Below are positions 7,394-13,439 of a DNA stretch of 23,987 bases, one piece after another; the stretch's first letter is position 1; every line of letters starts with the position of its first letter. Under the pieces are notes generated by a model. That model did no database searches. It saw nothing but the letters and a program-made list of their open reading frames with translations, and was not told the DNA's origin. This stretch comes from CAZGSG01 sp964528095. Its GTDB lineage: Bacteria > Bacteroidota > Bacteroidia > Chitinophagales > Chitinophagaceae. The stretch spans positions 1-23,987 of the forward strand of contig CAZGSG010000065.1 in the NCBI GenBank assembly GCA_964528095.1, given 5' to 3'. A program made the position numbers and the translations under genes.

Positions 7394-8503
7394 CTATAAC
7401 CCCACCAGGTATTGTCCCTGGATATATTCTACTACAGAGGAGAGATTCTTTGTTTCTTCGAATACAGCTAACTGCCTGTCCGCGCCGGTTCCTTTTTCCA
7501 GGATATTATTTACATTCAATACTCGGTGCCTGCTACCAAGGTGGTCCAGTACGGGATCTATGAAGTCAAGCAATTCATAGATCAGCGCCCGCGTATTTAC
7601 TTCTTCCTCTTTACCAAAGTCTATCAGGTAGCCATCTACACCATAACGGCTGGCGCGCCACTTATTTTCATTGAGTAAAGCACGGGAGTATTGAATGAAG
7701 TTGAGATTTTTTGACCGCAGCATATAGATTCTTGCACAGATGGCCTGGAACAATGCGGCTATTGTAATGGTCTCATCTACCGTCATCGGGATATCGCAGA
7801 TGCGAAATTCCACCGTATTGAAAAATGGATGTACGCGCAGGTCCCACCATATCTTTTTTGCATTGTCAATACAGTTCGTTTTGATGAGCATCTTTACATA
7901 GTTATCGTATGCTTCAATGCTTTCAAACGCGTCCGGTATGCCTGTGCGGGGGAATTTATCAAATACTTTGGTGCGAAAAGATTTGTAGCCTGTCTTTCTT
8001 CCTTCCCAGAAGGGGGAATTGGTACTTAAGGCAAAAACGTGTGGAAGAAAATAGCGTGTTGAGTTGGCGATATGATTGGCCATCTCACGACTTTCCATTC
8101 CTACGTGTACATGCAATCCGAAAATTAAATTACTTCTTGCAGCTTCCTGCAATTCATTGACAATATCATTATAGCGAACATGGTCTGTGATGAGCTGACT
8201 TTCCCAATGACTAAAAGGGTGTGTGCCGGATGCGCCCATCGCAAGGCCCAGTGTTTCGGCGATCCCGGAGATCGTTTTACGTAATGTGCCTACATCTGTC
8301 CATGCTTCATCCACATCCGCACAGATGTCGGTGCCCACTTCTACCACGGCCTGGTGCATTTCCGCTTTCACCTTGTCCTTGATCACTTTCTGTCCTTCGT
8401 GCACAATCATCTGTTCATGGCTTTTTAATTCCTTTGTGACGGGGTCAATCACCATGTACTCTTCTTCCACGCCCAGCGTAAAACTTTTGTAGTTTAATAT
8501 CAT
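7394..8503 (-). CDS. Carboxylate-amine ligase, glutamate-cysteine ligase 2 (GCS2/YbdK) family
   Basis: ATP-dependent ligase of the glutamine-synthetase-like amidoligase fold; 369 residues, the usual YbdK length of about 370. The N-terminal signature GVEEEYMVID (residues 11-20) carries the metal-binding glutamates. Further family stretches are FGLHVHVGM, RYFLPHVFALSTNSPFWEGRKTG and VEFRICDIP. E. coli YbdK shows weak glutamate-cysteine ligase activity in vitro, but the physiological substrate of the Bacteroidota proteins is not established to my knowledge. The gene lies downstream of the ATP-grasp gene on the same strand, 146 bases apart, with an inverted repeat element in the gap. The two enzymes likely act on one product. 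The TATGTTTT sequence upstream of the start is one base from a -7 consensus, so it may also have its own promoter. Confidence 0.9.
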   Translation of the reverse strand: MILNYKSFTLGVEEEYMVIDPVTKELKSHEQMIVHEGQKVIKDKVKAEMHQAVVEVGTDICADVDEAWTDVGTLRKTISGIAETLGLAMGASGTHPFSHWESQLITDHVRYNDIVNELQEAARSNLIFGLHVHVGMESREMANHIANSTRYFLPHVFALSTNSPFWEGRKTGYKSFRTKVFDKFPRTGIPDAFESIEAYDNYVKMLIKTNCIDNAKKIWWDLRVHPFFNTVEFRICDIPMTVDETITIAALFQAICARIYMLRSKNLNFIQYSRALLNENKWRASRYGVDGYLIDFGKEEEVNTRALIYELLDFIDPVLDHLGSRHRVLNVNNILEKGTGADRQLAVFEETKNLSSVVEYIQGQYLVGL

Positions 8504-8540
8504 ATAAGCTAGTTAGTCTGTTTTTAAATAAAACATAGTC

Positions 8541-8640
8541 AGGTTCGAGGTTCCTGGTTTTTAGTTCCTGATTCCCTGTACAGTTACAACAGTAGTTCTT
8601 CAGTTGTAAAACCATGAACCGGGAACAAGGAGCTAAGAAT
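8541..8640. repeat. Intergenic inverted element built from degenerate GTTCCTG-like heptamers
   Basis: The left arm (8542-8578) is a run of GTTC-containing heptamer-like units (GGTTCGA, GGTTCCTG, GTTTTTA, GTTCCTG, ATTCCCTG). The right arm (about 8610-8640) reads the same kind of units on the opposite strand (GTTCATG, GTTCCCG, GCTCCTT in reverse complement). Between them lies a 7-bp stem, TTACAAC (8584-8590) with GTTGTAA (8603-8609) and a 12-base loop. No coding frame is convincing here. The arms match only approximately. It could be a REP-like or MITE-like element, or a structured RNA between the ligase genes. Confidence 0.5.
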
Positions 8641-8649
8641 ATTGCTTTC

Positions 8650-9603
8650 TCAGATCAACGGAACTTTATTGCTACTTCTTTTTACATATTCACCCCAGGT
8701 AAGATTATCTCCGTTTTCGTTGATATTCTGTGCTTTTTCAATGGCATAGTTTGCTGCTGTTTCTACTACCCACGCAAAATTTTCTTCACCCACACTCGTG
8801 CGCTCTGCATCAGGCGCCGGGTTGCAAAAGTCGATGGCATAAGGTACGCCATTGCGAAGGGCAAGCTCAACCGTATTGAAGTCGTAGCCCAGGTATTGAT
8901 TGATCCGTAAAACGATATCGGTCATCAGCTGCAGGCGTTCGGGCGATGGCGCGAAATCGGCCACATAGCGGAGATGATGCGGGTTTCTTGGTTCATAAGG
9001 CATAATACGTACATGTTTACCGCCGATGCAATAACACCGGTAATATTCGTCAAATACAATTTCTTCCTGCAACAGCATCACCAATTGCCCTGTTTCACTA
9101 TGTTTTTGAAAGAAATCCTCGGCGCTGGTAAGTTTATATACGTGTTTCCAACCTCCACCTGCAAATGGTTTCATATAGGCAGGAAAACCAACATAGTTAA
9201 AGATATTGTCCCAGTCCAGGGGGAAAGCCAGGTTGCTGAATGATTCATTGGAGGTATCATCCGGCAGGTCCCTGGATGGAATGATGGCAGTTTTGGGAAC
9301 TGGTACGTCCAGTTTGGTCATCAGGCAATTGTTGAAATATTTATCGTCGGCACTCCACCAAAAGGGGTTATTGATGACGGCAGTTCCGGTTACCGCAGCA
9401 TTTTTCAGCCAGGTACGATAAAAAGGTACATCCTGTGAAATACGGTCGATAATTACTGAATAGCCGCTAAACTCTCCCTGCATCGCCTTGTCGATACGCA
9501 CGGATTCGGCGGTAATGCCAGGAATGTTCTTACTATTGACTTTTTCAACAAATGCCTCAGGAAAGGAGCGTTCCTTGCCATGCAGAATTCCGATTTTCTT
9601 CAT
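8650..9603 (-). CDS. RimK-like ATP-grasp ligase
   Basis: Predicted to join a carboxylate to an amine or thiol through an acylphosphate; 317 residues and no signal peptide. A pre-ATP-grasp region covers about residues 1-95, starting MKKIGILHGKERSFPEAF. The ATP-grasp core follows: MKPFAGGGWKHV (K145 and the glycine-rich loop), LLQEEIVFDEYYRCYCIGG (E180 in the hinge), then the metal site with E246 in NTVELAL and D258-x-x-N261 in IDFCNPAPD. The frame is open to 9723, but the ATG at 9601-9603 is chosen because a consensus promoter at 9669-9700 lies between them. It precedes the carboxylate-amine ligase gene on the same strand and is divergent from an esterase gene. The substrate is unknown. Confidence 0.85.
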   Translation of the reverse strand: MKKIGILHGKERSFPEAFVEKVNSKNIPGITAESVRIDKAMQGEFSGYSVIIDRISQDVPFYRTWLKNAAVTGTAVINNPFWWSADDKYFNNCLMTKLDVPVPKTAIIPSRDLPDDTSNESFSNLAFPLDWDNIFNYVGFPAYMKPFAGGGWKHVYKLTSAEDFFQKHSETGQLVMLLQEEIVFDEYYRCYCIGGKHVRIMPYEPRNPHHLRYVADFAPSPERLQLMTDIVLRINQYLGYDFNTVELALRNGVPYAIDFCNPAPDAERTSVGEENFAWVVETAANYAIEKAQNINENGDNLTWGEYVKRSSNKVPLI

Positions 9604-9668
9604 AGATGTTTTTTTGTGGGAGTATTTGAATTGCCGCCACGACCCTTTGATCGCAAAACAGCCTTTTC

Positions 9669-9700
9669 CAAATTTATTTTTTCGTACCCATATAAACAAA
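9669..9700 (-). promoter_or_regulatory. Consensus Bacteroidota promoter of the ATP-grasp gene
   Basis: Read on the minus strand, TTTG (9700-9697) is followed after 20 bases by TAAATTTG (9676-9669), matching the TTTG-N19/20-TAnnTTTG consensus. Transcription would start near 9663, giving a leader of about 60 bases before the ATG at 9603. Confidence 0.65.
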
Positions 9701-9754
9701 TTAAGGTTCTTCAAAACAATCAATATTCACAAATATTAATTGCCATCGATTCCC

Positions 9755-9762
9755 TATTTTTG
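9755..9762 (+). promoter_or_regulatory. Possible -7 element immediately before the esterase start
   Basis: TATTTTTG matches TAnnTTTG and ends 5 bases before the ATG at 9768. If used, the transcript would be nearly or fully leaderless. No TTTG is seen at the expected -33 distance, so this is tentative. Confidence 0.35.
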
Positions 9763-9767
9763 AAACC

Positions 9768-10586
9768 ATGCAGCCGGTAAACGTATCAGGTATTTCTATA
9801 GAAAATACGACCATAGATTCGAAGTATCTCGAAAGAGAAGTAATCATTGATTTTTTTCTTCCCCAAAATGTGGCCGATCCTTCCTCGATGAGCCTGTTGC
9901 TGATCAATGATGGACAAAACATGGAAGAATTGGGATTAAAATCGATTCTTACTGAATTATACCAGGAAAAAGCCATTCGCCCGCTCTTTTGTGCAGCTAT
10001 ACATACCGGAAAAGAACGAAAAATGGAGTACGGTATCGCATCCTCCGCCGATTATATGGGACGGGGACTGAATGCCGGTTTATATACTGCTTTTATTCTT
10101 TATGAATTATTACCTTATATCCATTCGACCTACCAGGTGCATTCGTTTGCGGGTAAAGCGGTTGCGGGGTTCTCACTCGGCGGGTTAAGTGCGATGGATA
10201 TTGTATGGAATCATCCCCATGAGTTTTCCAAAGCCGGCGTATTCTCGGGATCATTCTGGTGGCGCAGCATCGACCAGTCGGAAGAGAATTATGATGACGA
10301 TCAGCACCGCCTCATGCAGCAGCAGATCAGGAATGGCAATTACCGCGAGGAATTAAAGTTCTTTTTTCAATGTGGTAATATGGATGAGACCATGGACCGC
10401 AATAATAACGGTGTCATCGATTCTATCGACGATACCCTTGATGTTATCAAGGAACTTGTTGCAAAAGGGTATGATGAACAAAAAGACATTCATTACCTGG
10501 AAATGCCTGATGGCAAACATGATGTATCTACCTGGGCAAGAGCAATGCCCGTATTTCTGAAATGGGGCTGGGGAGACGTTAAATAG
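9768..10586 (+). CDS. Esterase, alpha/beta hydrolase of the Fes/esterase D type
   Basis: Serine hydrolase with 272 residues and no signal peptide, so probably cytosolic. The nucleophile elbow is GFSLGG, with Ser136. The catalytic histidine is probably H251 in DGKHDVSTW and the acid probably D206 in CGNMDETMD. Early sequence (REVIIDFFLP, LLLINDGQNMEELGL) matches the enterochelin esterase-like family (COG2382-type). The segment DRNNNGVIDSIDDT resembles a short calcium-binding loop and may be structural. The gene is divergent from the ATP-grasp/carboxylate-amine ligase pair, with 164 bases between the starts. That suggests it hydrolyses or matures an ester or amide product of those enzymes; this is inference from context. 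The next Met is residue 41, inside the fold, which supports the start at 9768. Confidence 0.85.
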   Translation: MQPVNVSGISIENTTIDSKYLEREVIIDFFLPQNVADPSSMSLLLINDGQNMEELGLKSILTELYQEKAIRPLFCAAIHTGKERKMEYGIASSADYMGRGLNAGLYTAFILYELLPYIHSTYQVHSFAGKAVAGFSLGGLSAMDIVWNHPHEFSKAGVFSGSFWWRSIDQSEENYDDDQHRLMQQQIRNGNYREELKFFFQCGNMDETMDRNNNGVIDSIDDTLDVIKELVAKGYDEQKDIHYLEMPDGKHDVSTWARAMPVFLKWGWGDVK

Positions 10587-10717
10587 ACCTGGACCGGGCT
10601 TTACTTTTCTCATTATTTCCTGCATACACGAAAGAAGACCTTTCTCAATGAAAGTTTAAAGATTGTAATGCGCAGGGGAGTTTATTGAGATTTATCAATA
10701 GTCATAACCGGCAAAAC

Positions 10718-11074
10718 TTAAAGCATTGCTTCTACCGCTTCTGTGATCTGCTGAAAACTGCAGGGTTTTGAGATAAAGCGCATCACGCCGAGTTCTACTG
10801 CCCTTAACCGGACTTTAGTATTGTTATCTCCCGACACCATGATCACCTGTGCAAAAGGGCTATGGTCAAAAATATTATCGAGGAAATCGATTCCTTTCCC
10901 ATCCGGGAGGAGGTTGTCCAGCAGGATTATATCGGGGCTGATCTTCAAAAGCTGTTCCTGTGCGTCTTTCAGATTGTGCACACTGGTGATCAAAAATTTC
11001 TTATCGTCAAGAATGCTTTGAAGGAGAAGGCAAAAATCGCGATCATCGTCGACAAGCAAAATAGTTGCGGCCAT
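10718..11074 (-). CDS. Stand-alone response regulator receiver protein
   Basis: A single CheY-like receiver domain of 118 residues with no output domain. The acidic triad D9-D10-D11 follows the strand TILLV. The phospho-acceptor is D53 in LLDNLLPDG, the conserved Ser is S81 in MVSGD, and the conserved Lys is K103 in ISKP. The domain starts at residue 4 and ends at the C-terminus, so nothing is missing. It would act in a phosphorelay or by protein contact. No kinase is adjacent; the nearest candidates are in the island from 18694. It converges with the esterase gene across 131 bases that hold only a small CTTTC/GAAAG hairpin near 10640-10655. It is divergent from the AraC regulator gene. Confidence 0.93.
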   Translation of the reverse strand: MAATILLVDDDRDFCLLLQSILDDKKFLITSVHNLKDAQEQLLKISPDIILLDNLLPDGKGIDFLDNIFDHSPFAQVIMVSGDNNTKVRLRAVELGVMRFISKPCSFQQITEAVEAML

Positions 11075-11239
11075 GGTAGAGTTAGTAGTTACGAAGATAT
11101 TATAAAAAAAGATTTTGTTCTAAAAATAACAGGATGATATTATTTACCCGGAAATGGAACCTTAAAAGCTGCCCGATAGTTGTTGCCCGAGGAATAACAG
11201 ATGATAATATTCCTGATCTTTGATCCTATTCAAACCCGG

Positions 11240-12076
11240 ATGGCTGAACTTAATTATACGAGTGAGATAATAGCAGTACCACCTGTATGGGAAAATGTTT
11301 TTTCCTATTTCTATTATGCCGTCAATAATGGAGAACAGCCTGTGCATAAAACCTTGTTGCCAACCTTTCAAACCATCCTTGTATTTAGTTTTGGTATTCC
11401 TGTTAGTTTTAGATTGAAAACTGCAGGAGCCGGTGATGAAAGCATGAGCATAGAAAAAACAATGGTGATTGGACCCATAAAACAGCCCGTGGAATACACC
11501 CTGTTACCGGGCAGTGAAATCCTCGTCGCTAATTTTAAATGGGATGCATTCTACCGTTTTTTTGGAAGGTCGCTCAAGACATATAAAGAGTTTGCAAGTG
11601 ACCCCGACAAATTGGTAGACGCGCATTGTTTTTCTGCAATCTGGCAGCAGTTGAAAGAAATTAAGTCGCTGCCGCAAAAATTGCTACATGTACTGGACTT
11701 TTCTGCCCGTTATTTAAATGAACAGGACCCTGCCGCTTCAAGGCTAATGGATAAGAGCGGAGTTGGCGATGGGAATATAGCTGTGGTCAGGCAGATCGCG
11801 GGTGAGAGCAAACAAACAGAAAGAACTGTTCAGTTACACTATCAGAAATATTATGGATATAGTGCTAAAGAAAAAGCCAGGTACGAACGTTTTCAGAAAG
11901 TGATCAGTTTTTTAGCGTCAACAGATCCTTCTTTGCCGGTCGACTGGTTCGATGTCATCCACCATGCGGGATATTATGATCAAAGCCACCTTATTCATGA
12001 CTTTAACCATTTTCTTCATCTTAGCCCTGGTCAGTACCTGAAGTTTCAAAAGGATATCTGTATAGCGGCCGGATAA
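11240..12076 (+). CDS. AraC-family transcriptional regulator
   Basis: 278 residues from the ATG at 11240. The N-terminal part (about 1-130) looks like the sensing domain common in Bacteroidota AraC proteins (VWENVFSYFYY, PTFQTILVFSFG, LLPGSEILVANF). The C-terminal 100 residues hold the AraC DNA-binding domain, including RTVQLHYQKYYGYSAKEKARYERF and, as the second helix-turn-helix, HHAGYYDQSHLIHDFNHF followed by LSPGQYLKF. An upstream ATG at 11201 would add MIIFLIFDPIQTR, which does not look like family sequence, so the later ATG is preferred. The Crp/Fnr gene starts 10 bases downstream, which indicates an operon. The targets are unknown. Confidence 0.88.
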   Translation: MAELNYTSEIIAVPPVWENVFSYFYYAVNNGEQPVHKTLLPTFQTILVFSFGIPVSFRLKTAGAGDESMSIEKTMVIGPIKQPVEYTLLPGSEILVANFKWDAFYRFFGRSLKTYKEFASDPDKLVDAHCFSAIWQQLKEIKSLPQKLLHVLDFSARYLNEQDPAASRLMDKSGVGDGNIAVVRQIAGESKQTERTVQLHYQKYYGYSAKEKARYERFQKVISFLASTDPSLPVDWFDVIHHAGYYDQSHLIHDFNHFLHLSPGQYLKFQKDICIAAG

Positions 12077-12086
12077 TAAACAGTCC

Positions 12087-12626
12087 ATGCAAGTAAGTAA
12101 AAATTTTATGGAACGCCTGTTGTTTTACCTGGATAAAATCCCGGATCAAAAAACCATTGCGAAAGGTGATTTTCTTATCAGGGAAGGAGAGGTGGAGCGA
12201 AACCTGTATTTTATAGAAAATGGCGCTGTCAGGGTATTCCTGTTGACCGAACTGGAAGAACAAACGATCAGGTTTGGTTACAAAGGCTCTTTTATTAACT
12301 CATTGTCTTCTTTTATTAAGGCAGCACCCTCCGAATTTTATATTGAGGCGCTTCGTAAAACAACTGTTAAGATCATTCCTAAAGATACCCTGTTAAAGAT
12401 CGTACATGAAGATGCTGATAGCATCGTGCAGTATATCGCCCTGCTGGAGTTATTGGTAACTCAGCAGATTGAAAGGGAAATCGATTTGCTAACCGGTTCC
12501 CCCTCGCATCGACTGGAAAGAGTTTTGCAAAGAAGCCCTAATCTTTTCCAGGAAATCCCCTTGAAGTATATCGCCTCTTATTTACGTATGACACCAGAAA
12601 CACTGAGCCGGATACGAAATCCTTGA
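12087..12626 (+). CDS. Crp/Fnr-family transcriptional regulator
   Basis: 179 residues. A cyclic-nucleotide-binding-type beta-roll covers about residues 10-115 (IAKGDFLIREGEVERNLYFI, then a region ending ALRKTTVKIIP). It is followed by the dimer helix (IALLELLVTQQIEREIDLL) and a C-terminal helix-turn-helix (IPLKYIASYLRMTPETLSRIR). The usual cAMP phosphate-binding arginine motif is not evident, so ligand binding is doubtful; many Bacteroidota members are like this. Only a short tail follows the recognition helix, which is common in these small members. The ATG at 12087 is used; Met8 at 12108 is an alternative. It is in a probable operon with the AraC gene (10-base gap) and the DinB-like gene (55-base gap). 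Confidence 0.92.
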   Translation: MQVSKNFMERLLFYLDKIPDQKTIAKGDFLIREGEVERNLYFIENGAVRVFLLTELEEQTIRFGYKGSFINSLSSFIKAAPSEFYIEALRKTTVKIIPKDTLLKIVHEDADSIVQYIALLELLVTQQIEREIDLLTGSPSHRLERVLQRSPNLFQEIPLKYIASYLRMTPETLSRIRNP

Positions 12627-12681
12627 CTTCAATCAAGGTCATCCTTATTTTTCCTTTCCAACTTCGCATAAATATTATTTT

Positions 12682-13257
12682 ATGCAAATAAAGAATGCCG
12701 AATTAATTGAAGACCTGCTCAACCGTACAAGGCAGGCAATAACTACCGCAAAAAGATTAAAAGACATTGGTATTGTTCGCCTGACCAATAAGAACAGTCC
12801 TGGAGAATGGAACGCGTTGGAATGTATCGAACATTTGAATCTATATGGTGATTTTTATCTTCCCGCAATCGAAAAAGGATTACTGTCTTCGCCGGGAAAT
12901 GAAAGCAGCCCTGTTTTTAAAAGCGGGATGATTGGAAATTATTTTGCAAACCTGATGAAGGCCGAAAACGGCAAGATCAAAAAGATGCGATCTCCAAAAG
13001 ATAAAAACCCACTGAATACTGAATTGACGTTGATGACGGTCGAACGCTTTATCAAACAGCTCGAAAAACTGGTTTCCTTACTCAATGCAGCCAAAAAAGC
13101 AGATCTGACAAAAATAAAAATACCCATCTCGCTTACCAGGCTGATAAAGTTGCGTCTTGGTGATACGTTCCGTTTTTTTATTTACCATATAGAACGACAC
13201 CTTATGCAGGCTGAAAGAGCATCTGTACTAAAAAGATCGAATGCGCAGCTGGTCTGA
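12682..13257 (+). CDS. DinB-superfamily protein
   Basis: 191 residues with the four-helix DinB/YfiT-like pattern. The metal-ligand histidines are recognisable: H51 in ECIEHLNLY at the end of the second helix region, and H169 and H173 in FIYHIERHLMQAER near the C-terminus. Some members of this superfamily are metal-dependent thiol transferases using bacillithiol or similar cofactors, and many have no known role. There is no signal peptide. It lies 55 bases after the Crp/Fnr gene and probably belongs to that operon. A possible separate -7 element is only a partial match (TATTTTTC near 12650). The 182-base gap that follows (13258-13439) holds no gene that I can support. Confidence 0.8.
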   Translation: MQIKNAELIEDLLNRTRQAITTAKRLKDIGIVRLTNKNSPGEWNALECIEHLNLYGDFYLPAIEKGLLSSPGNESSPVFKSGMIGNYFANLMKAENGKIKKMRSPKDKNPLNTELTLMTVERFIKQLEKLVSLLNAAKKADLTKIKIPISLTRLIKLRLGDTFRFFIYHIERHLMQAERASVLKRSNAQLV

Positions 13258-13439
13258 AGAAGTAAAGGCTAATGGTATGTTCAGGTTATGCTTGCGGGAC
13301 AATCAGGGTGACTAGTATGTAAATTAAGCTGATCGGTTTTTTAAGTTGCCCCCTTATCTTTCAGCCTGGATTGGCTTATGAATATTAATAATTAAGCTGG
13401 TTACTGTTTAACGCATTACCTGAATCATAACATATTGCT

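Noticed and set aside
11201..11239. Earlier ATG for the AraC regulator at 11201
   Set aside because: The added residues are hydrophobic, unlike the family, and a near-match to a -7 element (GATCTTTG at about 11216) lies after it.
13258..13439. Small gene in the gap before the beta-helix gene
   Set aside because: Only short frames without motif or start context are present. A partial -7 match (TATCTTTC near 13355) is the only signal and was too weak to list.
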